NCBI GenBank assembly: GCA_963831005.1
Contig: CAWHOW010000007.1
Coordinates: 1-64,000, forward strand
Direction of reading: 5' to 3'
DNA: 64,000 bases
From: CAWHOW01 sp963831005
GTDB taxonomy: Bacteria > Bacteroidota > Bacteroidia > Bacteroidales > CG2-30-32-10
Positions 1 to 9,130 of this stretch are shown one piece after another. The stretch's first letter is position 1, and each line of letters opens with the position of its first letter. A model generated the notes under the pieces. It was not told the origin of the DNA, searched no databases, and was given only the letters and a program-made list of their open reading frames with translations. A program made the translations under genes and the position numbers.

Positions 1-11
1 ATAATGCGAGT

Positions 12-431
12 ATTGTGTCTTCTTTCGAGCCAATTATTACTCCTTCCGCGAAAGAAGTAATTCCTTCCGGGAGAATAGTTACTTCTTCCGAGAGAATAGT
101 AACTTCTTCCGGGAAAATAGTTACTTCTTTCGAGGGAATAGTAACTTCTTTCGAGGGAATAGTAACTTCTTCCGGGAGAATAGTAACTTCTTTCGAGGGA
201 ATAGTAACTTCTTCCGGGAAAATAGTAACTTCTTCCGAGAGAATAGTAACTTCTTCCGGGAAAATAGTAACTTCTTTCGAGGGAATAGTAACTTCTTCCG
301 GGAAAATAGTAACTTCTTTCGAGGGAATAGTAACTTCTTCCGGGAAAATAGTAACTTCTTTCGAGGGAATAGTAACTCCTTCCGTGGCAATTGTTACTTC
401 CGGCTTGCCGGTTGTGCCAATTCGCAAAAAG
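12..431. repeat. 21-bp tandem repeat array A (about 19 units)
   Basis: A tandem array with a strict 21-bp period. The clean core is 15 units starting at position 75 and running to 389, with degenerate units on both sides. Each unit is built as ATAGTAACTTCTT followed by an 8-bp variable block. Only a few block types occur in the core: CCGGGAAA, TCGAGGGA, CCGAGAGA and CCGGGAGA, with one CCGTGGCA at the end, and they alternate in the second half. Because 21 is divisible by 3, both strands stay open for long stretches, giving heptapeptide repeat ORFs that I do not consider genes. The array ends about 80 bp before the fibronectin-like gene at 512. Confidence 0.95.
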
Positions 432-511
432 CCGGTAACTTATAATCAATATAATATCATTTTTAACAGCCTGATTAAATCCACATATTTATTAACTAAA
501 ATTTAATTTTT

Positions 512-1168
512 ATGACTACTCCTATTAAAAAACATGAAGTGGTGTTAGGGTACGATAAAGCTACCCCCACACCCGAATTCCTTACAAATTCACAGAATGT
601 TCACGATGTGCTGCTTGGAAATTTAAATTTCCCCGATGTGCAGACGCTTCTGACTCAGTTTCAAACGGACATTAACACCCTTATGGGCGATCACAGCAAG
701 GCGCTTACACGTGTTAAAGGGTCGGCTGCTATTGCCAACGAGCAGAAAGATTTAGTGTATAACGAGGTTGAACTGATAAGGGCTATGATTCAATCGGATG
801 TTAACAAGCCTGCAAATTTTACCAATGGAATAGCTATGGTTGAAGGAGCCGGTATGTATATTAAAGGACATACTATACCTGTAAAGCCCGATATTTCGGT
901 GAAGTATGGAGAAGTGAGCGGCGCTCTTATACTTATTGCGCTTTCGGTTGGGCATCATGCCGCTTACGAGTGGGGTGAAAGTACGGATGGTATTAACTTT
1001 AAAGATTGTACCAGGAGGGTTACCCTCGAAACAAGGAACCCACTGGAAGGCTTTACGCCGGGGGTAATGTATTATTTCCGTGTAAAACCTGTGCTGCCTT
1101 TAAAAGCCAAAACAGGCATACAGGGCGAAGGCAACTGGAGCCAGATAGTGAAAATATTGGCTAAATAG
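512..1168 (+). CDS. small array-associated protein, fibronectin type III-like C-terminus
   Basis: A 218-residue protein with no signal peptide or membrane segment. Residues about 35-110 look helical (TDINTLMGD, VELIRAMIQSDVNKPANF). The C-terminal third resembles a fibronectin type III strand pattern: YEWGESTDGINF, then GVMYYFRVKPV, then NWSQI. I do not recognise a function. The protein at 44686 is a distant homologue sharing the spaced pattern TDI, RV.G, M..M(I/V)Q, D.NPAN-like, EW..S.D.IN, YY.R and W. Both genes lie directly beside 21-bp arrays. The start is the first ATG after the array; there is no clear Shine-Dalgarno sequence, which is normal in this phylum. A hairpin terminator follows. 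Confidence is high that it is a gene and low on role. Confidence 0.75.
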   Translation: MTTPIKKHEVVLGYDKATPTPEFLTNSQNVHDVLLGNLNFPDVQTLLTQFQTDINTLMGDHSKALTRVKGSAAIANEQKDLVYNEVELIRAMIQSDVNKPANFTNGIAMVEGAGMYIKGHTIPVKPDISVKYGEVSGALILIALSVGHHAAYEWGESTDGINFKDCTRRVTLETRNPLEGFTPGVMYYFRVKPVLPLKAKTGIQGEGNWSQIVKILAK

Positions 1169-1184
1169 TAAAGAAGTGCAGGGT

Positions 1185-1231
1185 GAATAGTGAAATTTTG
1201 GCTGTTTTTCACTATTCGCTTTTGTTTTTTT
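1185..1231 (+). terminator. rho-independent terminator after the array-A protein gene
   Basis: The inverted repeat GAATAGTGAAA / TTTCACTATTC (1185-1195 and 1207-1217) is followed by a T-rich tract, 16 bp after the stop codon at 1168. Confidence 0.7.
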
Positions 1232-1267
1232 GAAAATAAATTAAGGGGACTTCTAAAAATTCAAAGC

Positions 1268-1341
1268 ACGTCATTGCGAACGTAGTGAAGCAATCTAAAA
1301 ATCAATGAGATTGCTTCAGTCGTTCCTCCTTCGCAATGACG
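1268..1341. repeat. dispersed palindromic repeat (GTCATTGCGA type)
   Basis: An imperfect inverted repeat: CGTCATTGCGAACG and AGCAATCT on the left, AGATTGCT and CGCAATGACG on the right. Repeats of this sequence class are common between genes in Bacteroidota. It lies upstream of the frameshifted secreted protein gene. No coding potential is claimed for the ORF crossing it. Confidence 0.75.
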
Positions 1342-1396
1342 AATTTCATAATTATTAGAACCCCTCTTAATGTTTAACTTTAAAAAAGGAGAAATT

Positions 1397-2536
1397 ATGA
1401 AAAAAACATTTACAACATTAGCTTTGCTAGCCTTTTTTAGCATGTTTGCAGCGGCACAAACAACTTTGTACTCTACCGATTTCGGTAATACAGCGCTTTA
1501 TTCCAACACAAGTGGGAGTTACGATGCTGCACATGGGGTTCAAGCGCTTTTTTACAAAATACAACTGGATCACAAAATACTGCCGACGGTTACGAAGCTC
1601 TTGTAGCCACTGTCTCCGATAACAACAATACGGCCTTAGGTTGTGGGGCATGGGTTACTGCTGGTAATTCTTATTCTACAGCTATTGGTTATGGTGCGAA
1701 TGCTACTGCTCCTTGGGATATACAACTTGGGTGCACCGGCACAGAAGTTACAAGTACTTATGGTTCATGGACAAGTAGTGATGGTCGATTTTAAATTTAA
1801 TATAAAACAAAATGTAAAAGGTCTGGAATTTATAAAAAAGCTTCACCCTGTAACTTACCAGTTGGATACAAAAGCTCTTGATGATTATGAAATTCAAAGC
1901 TATCCAGATAGTTTAAAAATCAGGCATCAAGCAGGAATGAACTTTGCACTTTCAACAGCAAAAGTTCATTCTGGTTTAATTGCACAGGGAGTTGATTCTG
2001 CAGCCAATGCTGTTGGCTTTACTTCTTCAATAGTACACAGACCCACCAATAGTTCGGATATCTATCGTTTGAATTATGCAGAAATTGTAGTACCTCTAAT
2101 ACAAGCCGTGCAAGATCTTTCTCATATAGTAGATAGTATGGCGATTCATTCAAAAACCACTGATAGTTTGCTTACGGTTTTGCAAAATTGTTGTGTAACG
2201 GGCTCAATACAAAAAACCATGCAAAATAATAGCAACGAACAGGGTAATTCTACAAACATTCATAATATTGAACTTGCCAATAATGCTGTTCTTTATCAAA
2301 ATGCACCTAACCCATTTGGTGAGGGTACAACTATAAAATATTTTATTCCTGATAATATGGATGCTCAAATTGTTTTCTACGATAACTATGGAAACCAAAT
2401 TAAAATATACAAAGTAGCAGAAAATGGAATGGGGCAATTGAATGTATCTGCAACAAATCTTGCTGCTGGCGTTTATTCATATTCGCTTATTGTGAATGGG
2501 AAAGTAGTAGATACAAAGAAAATGCTAAAAGAATAG
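1397..2536 (+). pseudogene. T9SS-secreted YadA-head-like/S74 chaperone-domain protein, two frameshifts
   Basis: The start ATG at 1397 follows a good ribosome binding site (AAGGAG) and encodes a signal peptide (MKKTFTTLALLAFFSMFAAA). Next come YadA-head-like repeats (NTALYSNTSGSYD, then NTADGYEALVA, STAIGYGANATA), an S74/endosialidase-chaperone motif (SDGRFKFNI, GLEFIKKLHPVTYQLD) and a T9SS type A tail (APNPFGEGTTIKYF, LAAGVYSYSL). The pieces lie in different frames. Removing two T from the run near 1549 and one T from the TTTT run near 1792 rejoins all domains into one reading frame of about 380 codons. The product would be a secreted, probably trimeric surface protein. This is either a real pseudogene or homopolymer sequencing error; reads would decide. 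The two visible ORFs are 1397-1606 and 1643-2536. Confidence 0.8.
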
Positions 2537-2552
2537 CATACTGAATTATGCT

Positions 2553-2583
2553 AAAACCCTGCATAATATTTATGCAGGGTTTT
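2553..2583 (+). terminator. rho-independent terminator
   Basis: The stem AAAACCCTGCATA / TATGCAGGGTTTT, followed by GTTT, lies 17 bp after the stop of the S74-type gene. Confidence 0.8.
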
Positions 2584-2612
2584 GTTTAATTTCAATAAAA
2601 CTCTTATCTTTG
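2581..2612 (+). promoter_or_regulatory. Bacteroidetes-type promoter for the gene at 2638
   Basis: TTTG at 2581-2584, then 20 bp, then TATCTTTG at 2605-2612. This matches the phylum's -33 TTTG and -7 TAnnTTTG consensus, 25 bp upstream of the ATG. Confidence 0.6.
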
Positions 2613-2637
2613 TAATAACAATTAATCATTTTTTTAT

Positions 2638-3507
2638 ATGAAAAAATATCTCATTTTAATTTTATTCTCATTTGTAATAAATGTAAGGGCGCAGATAACT
2701 TTAGAAAACACCTTTGACAGCGCAAGTACTATTGGCGGTGTCAGCTGTATCGCTGAAGAAAGCCAGTTAATGTTAATTAATTTTGCAGTATCGGGTTATC
2801 AATATGTAAAAATAAATAGATGCGGAAGAATTATTAGTATCTATGATATGAGTAATGCCTTAGTAAAAAACATATCTCTTGCAAATGTTCATTGGGATGT
2901 TAGTAATGGGACTAATGAGGTTGGTAATATACTTTATATATCTCAGAATTTATTTAGTATCGATTCAAAAATAGATTTTATGTATTGTTATGCGTATAGT
3001 GATACTACTCATAATTTGCAGTATATAACAGATATATATAATGAGGATGCTGCGTTGGTTTTTTCAGATACTTCTGCTCCTGCTATAAGGGCTAATTTTG
3101 AACAACAGCAATTGCCAATTTATAATACACCTGAAGGTACAAAATTGATTCTCAGTTGCAGAAATGGAAATGCAAAAGTATTTGACTTGCCTGGCAGATT
3201 ACCTTCATGTTGTGATGTGAATGATATTAGTTCCTATGCCTCTACAAAGCAAAATGGCATTTCAAATGCTTACCCAAACCCAAACAATGGCAGTACTAAA
3301 ATAGATTATACCTTACCGACGGGCGTAAATGAAGGCGAGATAGTTTTTTATAACCTGCAAGGCAACGAGGTAAAACGCTTTAAAGTGGATAGAACATTTA
3401 ATACTTTGCTTATTTCTACTAAGGAAATAGCTGCAGGTACTTATTATTATCAACTGCAAACTACATCACAAAGTAGCGAAGGCAAAAAGATGGTGGTAGT
3501 AAAATAA
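2638..3507 (+). CDS. secreted T9SS-sorted protein of unknown function
   Basis: A 289-residue protein. It has a signal peptide at the N-terminus (MKKYLILILFSFVINVRAQ) and a T9SS type A sorting domain over roughly the last 80 residues (AYPNPNNGSTKIDY, VFYNLQGNEVKRF, IAAGTYYYQL, KKMVVVK). The middle 180 residues match no family I recognise; they contain several cysteines (SCIAEES, NRCGRI, LSCRNG, PSCCDV). It should be exported by Sec, cross the outer membrane by T9SS and be anchored or released. It has its own promoter and is followed closely by another T9SS substrate. The two neighbours share only the sorting domain. Confidence 0.85.
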   Translation: MKKYLILILFSFVINVRAQITLENTFDSASTIGGVSCIAEESQLMLINFAVSGYQYVKINRCGRIISIYDMSNALVKNISLANVHWDVSNGTNEVGNILYISQNLFSIDSKIDFMYCYAYSDTTHNLQYITDIYNEDAALVFSDTSAPAIRANFEQQQLPIYNTPEGTKLILSCRNGNAKVFDLPGRLPSCCDVNDISSYASTKQNGISNAYPNPNNGSTKIDYTLPTGVNEGEIVFYNLQGNEVKRFKVDRTFNTLLISTKEIAAGTYYYQLQTTSQSSEGKKMVVVK

Positions 3508-3561
3508 GTTTAAAAAAGTATAAACTTCAATTAGCAAAATAACCAATAACAAATTAAAGAT

Positions 3562-4758
3562 ATGAAAAACCAAATATTTCTCTTTGCTCTTTTTGCTTTT
3601 TCCTTTTCCATTTCAACTGTTTTTGCGCAATGGAAGCAAACAAGCCTTAATAGTGGTGCAATAAACTGTTTTGCAGTAAGCGGGAACAACATTTTTGCGG
3701 GTACGCATAGTAATGGTGTATATTTATCTTCAAACAATGGTACCAGTTGGGCTACGGTAAATAACGGATTGCCCATAACAGGTAATTGGATTACTGCATT
3801 AGCCATAAATGGGAATAATATTTTTGCCGGTACTGAAAATAATGGTGTTTATTTGTCTTCAAACAATGGAGGGCTTTGGACAGCAATGGATTCAGGCTTA
3901 ACAAATAATACGATTAATGCATTAGCTATAAAAGGTGATACCATTTTTGAAGGTGGAAGTAAGAATAGTGGTGCTTATGGAGAAGTGTTCATGTCTTCAA
4001 ACAATGGTATCAGCTGGGATTCGGTGAATACAGGTTTACCCTCGAATCATTTTGTTTATGCATTAGCAATAAGCGATACTAATATTTTTGCCGGAACAAT
4101 GGGGGCGGGTGTATTTTTATCTACAAGCAATGGTGGTCTTTGGACTGCTGCGAGTGGAGGTATGACATTAACTCATAATATATCTTCATTAGCAATAAGC
4201 GGAAGCAATATTTTTGCCGGAACTTCAAACGGTGTCTATTTAACATCAGACAATGGAAGCCATTGGACTGCAATAAATAATGGGTTGCCTGCCAGTACAA
4301 GTGTATTATCATTAATCATAAAAGGAGATACTATTTTTGCAGGGTCTGCTGGTAATGGTGTATTTTTATCAACAAATAATGGAAGCAATTGGTCTGCCTG
4401 GAATACAGGTTTTACCATAGTTTATCCAATCTTGTCATTAATCATAAAAGGGGATACTATTTACGCAGGAACTGAGAATGTTGGTGTCTGGGTACGTCCG
4501 TTATCTCAAATAACAGGAATTGATGAAATAAATAATAATGCAAACATTATAGTGATATATCCCAATCCTGTAACCGATAATTTACAAATACAAACATCTT
4601 TACAAATTAAGGAAATAGATATTACTGATATTACCGGAAGACTGCTTTATACTACTATATCTAAGATTATTGATTGCAGTAATTATACAAATGGTGTGTA
4701 TTTTATCAGAGCAACAACAGAAAAAGGGGTGGTGGTTAAAAAGTTTGTAAAAGAGTAG
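3562..4758 (+). CDS. secreted beta-propeller (BNR/Asp-box-like) T9SS protein
   Basis: A 398-residue protein with a signal peptide (to FAQW near residue 23). It carries about seven repeats of roughly 40 residues, each with a strand GNNIFAGT(x)nGVYLSSNNG followed by an Asp-box-like SxNNGxxW turn. That arrangement predicts a beta-propeller related to BNR or photosystem-assembly YCF48-like proteins. The last 75 residues are a T9SS type A domain (IYPNPVTDNLQI, ITDITGRLL, YTNGVYFIRA). The role is probably in surface binding; no catalytic residues are evident, so sialidase activity should not be assumed. The gene lies 54 bp after its T9SS neighbour on the same strand and may be co-transcribed. Confidence 0.85.
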   Translation: MKNQIFLFALFAFSFSISTVFAQWKQTSLNSGAINCFAVSGNNIFAGTHSNGVYLSSNNGTSWATVNNGLPITGNWITALAINGNNIFAGTENNGVYLSSNNGGLWTAMDSGLTNNTINALAIKGDTIFEGGSKNSGAYGEVFMSSNNGISWDSVNTGLPSNHFVYALAISDTNIFAGTMGAGVFLSTSNGGLWTAASGGMTLTHNISSLAISGSNIFAGTSNGVYLTSDNGSHWTAINNGLPASTSVLSLIIKGDTIFAGSAGNGVFLSTNNGSNWSAWNTGFTIVYPILSLIIKGDTIYAGTENVGVWVRPLSQITGIDEINNNANIIVIYPNPVTDNLQIQTSLQIKEIDITDITGRLLYTTISKIIDCSNYTNGVYFIRATTEKGVVVKKFVKE

Positions 4759-4759
4759 T

Positions 4760-4835
4760 GAGTCAGGAGTACGGAGTTTGGAGTAAAACAATAAACTCCC
4801 GACTCCGAACTCCCAACTCCGAACTCATAACTCCC
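4760..4835. repeat. short inverted/tandem intergenic repeat (14-bp units)
   Basis: Three 14-bp units of the form AACTCCCAACTCCG (4794-4835) are preceded by their approximate complement (GAGTACGGAGTTTGGAGT, 4767-4784). Together they can form a long imperfect hairpin just after the propeller gene. Low-complexity repeats of this kind are common in the phylum. Confidence 0.6.
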
Positions 4836-4959
4836 AACTATACGGTAAAGAAGTTCATAAAAGAGTAAATTAGGGGAGAGTGAAAGAGTAAAATAGGAAA
4901 GCTAATAACCTAATAACTCAATAACCTATTTCCTAAAATCCTAATTTACTAATTCACTA

Positions 4960-4990
4960 AAAAGGGCATCGCAAAAGCGTTGCCCTTTTT
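4960..4990 (+). terminator. rho-independent terminator
   Basis: The stem AAAAGGGCATCGC / GCGTTGCCCTTTT with a 4-base AAAA loop, followed by further T. It separates the T9SS gene group from the membrane protein gene at 5056. Confidence 0.7.
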
Positions 4991-5055
4991 GTTAACAATA
5001 ATAAAATATTTTTGTAATATTGTTACCTCAATCTGCAAACAGCGTTTAAAATTGA

Positions 5056-7203
5056 ATGAGTAAACAAAAGTATAATAACCCTAAGAAAGCTATTCCCCGC
5101 CAATCGGACAGACAGGCTGTTGTTACAAAGCCTAAACAGGATATTGCAGCTAAAAAGCGTAATAACAGGAATACCATTTTTATTATTATCGCCATTGCTT
5201 TAACAGCCATCGTTTATAGCATGTCCATAGGTAATGGCTGGATAAAGAACTGGGACGACGGTGGCTATGTTACCGAGCACGATGCCACATCTTCGCTTTC
5301 AGCAAGCAATATATACCATCTTACTTCGCACGATATTTCAAGAATTTTTTCAGAGTTTTATAAAGGCAACTGGCATCCGTTAACCACTTTGGTTTATGGA
5401 GTGGAATATAGCATATTTAAAGCCGATGCAGCGCCATACCACTTCATTAACCTTGTTTTTCATTTGTTGAATGTGCTGCTTGTATTTATTTTCCTTAAAA
5501 AAATAACCAAGAAGCCCGAAATAGCATTTATTGCTGCAGCGCTGTTCGGCATACATCCTATGCATGTGGAATCTGTGGCATGGATTTCCGAATTGAAGGA
5601 TGTGATGTACACTTTCTTCTTCCTCATTTCAGTTATTAGTTATTATAATTATCGCACTTATAAAGAGGGAAAGACCAAATTTTATCTTGTTTCGGTGTTT
5701 GCTTTCATGTTTTCCCTTTTGTCCAAATCTGCAGCAACACCTTTGCCACTGGTGCTTCTTCTCCTCGACTGGTATATGCAGAGAAAGTGGGAGTGGAAGA
5801 TACTTATCGAGAAGATCCCTCATTTTGCTATGTCTTTTGCAATCGGAATTGCTGCCATCTTATCGCAGAAATCTGCAGGTGCAATACAAGACCTCAATCC
5901 TTTGTTTGCATTCTGGGAACGTCCGATGCTTGCAGGTTATGCTACTATGATGTATTTGCTCAAAATTTTTGTCCCAATAGATCTTGTTTGTATGTATCCT
6001 TATCCCGACAGGATAAATGGTCACCTGCCTTTTATGTTTTATGTGGCTCCCTTTATTATACTGGGGCTTGCTTTCCTTATTTATTATTCCAGGAAATTTT
6101 CAAGGGATATTATATTTGGCGCTTTATTCTTCCTTTTCACCATTATGCTTGTTTTGCAATTATTGCCTGTAGGTGGTGCCCTTCTTGCTGAGCGTTATTC
6201 ATATATTCCTTATATAGGTCTTTTCATGATAATTGGTAAGGGATATGTATTTTCACAAGAGAGTAAAACGAAGATTGCCAAAGCCATTAAATACGTATAT
6301 CCATCCGTGCTTATTGCAGGAACGCTTGTCCTTTCTTTCCTTTCATTCCAGCGTATTAAGGATTGGAAGGACGGTGAAGTACTTTTTACTGATCTGATAA
6401 AAAAATATCCCAATCTACCTTTTGCATATAACAACAGGGGTTATCTATATTTTAACTTTCTGAAGAAGTACGATAAAGCTGAGGCAGATTATACCAAGTG
6501 TATTTCACTTGATTCAACATTCCACCGAGCATACAGCAACAGGGGTGTGCTTTATTATAATTTTTATGGCGACAGCAAATCCGATTCACTGCATCTTGCT
6601 CTTGCAATAAAGGATTTTACAAGGGCTTTAAAGCTTAAAAGCGATAATACTGACGCTTTGATTGGCAGGGCGAACACTTACAGCACTGTTAAGAAGTTCA
6701 GACTATCTCTTCCAGACTATAATAATTATCTATTGCATGTTCACGACGATTCCAAGGCGTATCTGTGGCGTGGCACTGCTTATTACAACCTTGCTAAGTA
6801 CGATAGCGCTTTTGCTGATTTCAATAAATGCCTTGAAATGTCACCTAACAGCGATAATGCGTATTTATGGCGCAGTTTTATATTTTGCCAGAGAAAAGAT
6901 TATAATGCTGCCATTAAAGACCTTGATGAATCAATAAGGTTGAAGCCAGATCAGTTTGATGCTTATTCATGGCGTGGGTTGGCTGAATATAATCTTAAAA
7001 TGCTTGATAAAGCTCTTGAGGATTATACAATTGCTTTGCAGAAAAATCCCAAGGATGCGCCCACTTTTATTAACCGTTCCACCGTTTATTATGAGCAGAA
7101 GAGGTATGACCTTGCTTTTAAAGATTATTGTTCTGCCGGCGACCTTCGCTATGCGCTTAATAAAGAGTATTTCTTTAAACTAAAGGCTTTGGCAGGGAAA
7201 TAA
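5056..7203 (+). CDS. TMTC-like polytopic membrane protein with C-terminal TPR repeats
   Basis: A 715-residue protein. It has a basic N-terminal tail, a first membrane helix at about 41-58, and then a polytopic region to about 430 with the signatures NWDDGGY (65-71), GNWHPLT (104-110) and HPMHVESVAWI (167-177). These are typical of GT-C-fold proteins related to eukaryotic TMTC O-mannosyltransferases and bacterial relatives. Residues about 450-700 are tandem TPR units (for example PFAYNNRGYLYFN, HRAYSNRGVLYYN, AYLWRGTAYYN). Paired acidic and histidine residues in the first loop suggest a lipid-linked sugar donor enzyme, which is inference. A -7-like TATTTTTG lies at 5007. The next gene is a GT2 enzyme, which fits a glycan role. 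Confidence 0.75.
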   Translation: MSKQKYNNPKKAIPRQSDRQAVVTKPKQDIAAKKRNNRNTIFIIIAIALTAIVYSMSIGNGWIKNWDDGGYVTEHDATSSLSASNIYHLTSHDISRIFSEFYKGNWHPLTTLVYGVEYSIFKADAAPYHFINLVFHLLNVLLVFIFLKKITKKPEIAFIAAALFGIHPMHVESVAWISELKDVMYTFFFLISVISYYNYRTYKEGKTKFYLVSVFAFMFSLLSKSAATPLPLVLLLLDWYMQRKWEWKILIEKIPHFAMSFAIGIAAILSQKSAGAIQDLNPLFAFWERPMLAGYATMMYLLKIFVPIDLVCMYPYPDRINGHLPFMFYVAPFIILGLAFLIYYSRKFSRDIIFGALFFLFTIMLVLQLLPVGGALLAERYSYIPYIGLFMIIGKGYVFSQESKTKIAKAIKYVYPSVLIAGTLVLSFLSFQRIKDWKDGEVLFTDLIKKYPNLPFAYNNRGYLYFNFLKKYDKAEADYTKCISLDSTFHRAYSNRGVLYYNFYGDSKSDSLHLALAIKDFTRALKLKSDNTDALIGRANTYSTVKKFRLSLPDYNNYLLHVHDDSKAYLWRGTAYYNLAKYDSAFADFNKCLEMSPNSDNAYLWRSFIFCQRKDYNAAIKDLDESIRLKPDQFDAYSWRGLAEYNLKMLDKALEDYTIALQKNPKDAPTFINRSTVYYEQKRYDLAFKDYCSAGDLRYALNKEYFFKLKALAGK

Positions 7204-7381
7204 AAGAGAGTAACTACAGTAGTTTGATTTTGTTTGTCTGTGTGGAACACAGATATACTGATTTAATAAGCGATAATCAGTCTAGTCAGTTTGATCAGTG
7301 TTCTAATTAAAATATTCCAATCCCTAATTCAAATGAATTTTATAGATTTGCTCATTAATTTCATGCTTGCTGAAACTTTAC

Positions 7382-8128
7382 ATGTTAAACAATAAGAAAA
7401 TAATAGTTGTACTTCCTGCATATAATGCAGCGAAAACACTTGAAGATACATACAGGGAAATCCCTCTCGACATTGTTGACGATGTTATTGTGGTTGATGA
7501 TGCTAGTATTGATAATACTGTAGAAGTTGCTAAGCGTATCGGTATTAAACATATTATGGTTCACGAGAAAAACAAAGGTTATGGAGGTAACCAAAAAACA
7601 TGTTATAATACTGCATTGGAATTGGGCGCTGATATAGTCATTATGCTTCACCCAGATTATCAATATACACCCAAACTTATACCTTCTATGGCTTATATCA
7701 TAGCAAATGAACTTTACCCTGTTGTACTTGGTTCGCGTATTTTAGGCAAAGGTGCATTAAAAGGTGGTATGCCTTTGTATAAGTATATATTTAACCGCTT
7801 TCTTACTTTTACCCAAAACGTTTTAATCAACGAAAAAATATCTGAATATCATACCGGTTACAGGGCCTTCTCCAAAGAAGTGTTAGAGAGGATCAATTAT
7901 CAAATTAATTCAGATGATTTTATTTTTGATAACCAAATGCTCTCGCAAATAGTTTATGCGGGGTTTAATATTGCTGAAGTTACTTGTCCTACTAAATATT
8001 TCGCCGAAAGTTCATCTATTAATTTCAGGCGAAGCACAACGTATGGATTAGGTGTTCTAAAGACATCGTTTTGTCATTTCTTGCAGCGCACAGGAATTGC
8101 TAAATTCAAAATTTACAAATTGAGATAA
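7382..8128 (+). CDS. family 2 glycosyltransferase (DPM/polyprenyl-phosphate sugar synthase-like)
   Basis: A 248-residue GT-A fold enzyme. N-terminal VVLPAYNAAKTLEDTYREIP and VIVVDDASIDNT form the nucleotide-sugar site, and MLHPDYQYTP provides the metal-binding acidic region. There are no clear membrane helices, so it resembles cytosolic dolichyl- or undecaprenyl-phosphate mannosyl/glucosyl synthases. ATG at 7382 is preferred over an in-frame TTG at 7367 because the conserved sequence begins directly after it. It ends 2 bp before the GTG start of the methyltransferase, so the two are translationally close and probably act on one pathway. The donor sugar cannot be told. Confidence 0.85.
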   Translation: MLNNKKIIVVLPAYNAAKTLEDTYREIPLDIVDDVIVVDDASIDNTVEVAKRIGIKHIMVHEKNKGYGGNQKTCYNTALELGADIVIMLHPDYQYTPKLIPSMAYIIANELYPVVLGSRILGKGALKGGMPLYKYIFNRFLTFTQNVLINEKISEYHTGYRAFSKEVLERINYQINSDDFIFDNQMLSQIVYAGFNIAEVTCPTKYFAESSSINFRRSTTYGLGVLKTSFCHFLQRTGIAKFKIYKLR

Positions 8129-8130
8129 TA

Positions 8131-9090
8131 GTGATAAGTAAGTATCCCTGCAGGTTTTGTGGCAGCAAAGATAATCGTGAATTATATTCTGCACAGGATA
8201 TAAGGGATAATGAATGGAAATTGAATAAATGTAATTCCTGTCATCTCTATTTTCTTACTCCAGAACCTACCAAAGAGCAGCTAAAGCTTGCTTACGATAC
8301 TTCATATTATGGAGAAGGAAAGAGGAAATTCGGTGTTTCCGTTGAAAAATTTATCGATCATTATCGTAATAAGAAAGCTAAATATATTGCATCCCGTATT
8401 CCATCGAATAGTACAGTTTTAGATTATGGTTGTGGTAATGGACAATTTCTTCAATATCTTTCAAGGCTTGGTAAGTATACACTTTACGGACATGAAATTG
8501 AAGGAAAGTCTGCACAAAGAGCTACGGATGTTAAAGAGGTAAATTTAAAGATTGGTATACTTCAGGAGAATGATTACCCTTCTGATTTTTTTGATGCTAT
8601 TACAATGTATCATGTCATAGAGCATGTTGAGAACCCAAGATCAGTATTGAATATTCTTAAAAATAATCTTAAAAGAGAAGGACTATTTGTGCTTTCTTTT
8701 CCAAATATTACCAGTTTACAATCAAGGCTATTTAAAGGTAAGTGGTATCATTTGGATCCACCCCGTCATCTATCATTTTTTGCAGTTGATGATTTTATTA
8801 GGATAATGGAGAATGACGGTTTCCGATTAATTAATAAACGATGGTTCTCTTTTGAACAAAATCCTTATGGCTGGGTGCAAAGCATACTTAACTGTTTTTA
8901 TAAGAAAAGAGAAATTTTGTATGAAAGATTAAAAGGAAATCATTCTTATTGTCCTGAATGTGGTGCGTTGAATATTTTTTTCCAGAAACTATTTTTTATT
9001 TTCACTCTTCCCTTTTTCTTTTTGGTTGATATAATTGAAAGTACGTTAGGCATAAGTGCAACCGTTCAGCTCACATTCAGAAAGCATTAA
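8131..9090 (+). CDS. class I SAM-dependent methyltransferase with N-terminal zinc ribbon
   Basis: A 319-residue protein. CRFCG at 6-10 and CNSCHLYFLTPEP near 34-46 form a four-cysteine zinc ribbon. The SAM-binding motif I is VLDYGCGNGQFL at about 91-102, followed by YHVIEHVENP, the post-motif acidic region. The C-terminus has a second Cys pair (CPECGALN) and a hydrophobic segment near 285-305. Proteins of this build usually sit in polysaccharide or sugar clusters and methylate sugars or lipid-linked intermediates. The GTG start at 8131 directly follows the glycosyltransferase stop. The substrate is unknown. Confidence 0.85.
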   Translation: MISKYPCRFCGSKDNRELYSAQDIRDNEWKLNKCNSCHLYFLTPEPTKEQLKLAYDTSYYGEGKRKFGVSVEKFIDHYRNKKAKYIASRIPSNSTVLDYGCGNGQFLQYLSRLGKYTLYGHEIEGKSAQRATDVKEVNLKIGILQENDYPSDFFDAITMYHVIEHVENPRSVLNILKNNLKREGLFVLSFPNITSLQSRLFKGKWYHLDPPRHLSFFAVDDFIRIMENDGFRLINKRWFSFEQNPYGWVQSILNCFYKKREILYERLKGNHSYCPECGALNIFFQKLFFIFTLPFFFLVDIIESTLGISATVQLTFRKH

Positions 9091-9130
9091 TAGTAATTTT
9101 AAAGTTTGCCTTAACCTCAATAATCATTAC

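Noticed and set aside
12..431. CRISPR array
   Set aside because: There is no constant repeat with unique spacers, the period is only 21 bp, and no cas genes are in the window.
15..506. 163-codon plus-strand ORF and 89-codon minus-strand ORF across array A
   Set aside because: Pure heptapeptide repeats open on both strands because 21 is a multiple of 3; no start context or domain.
5687..6191. Plus-strand ORFs of 87 and 134 codons inside the TPR membrane protein gene
   Set aside because: Out-of-frame shadows of a well-supported gene.
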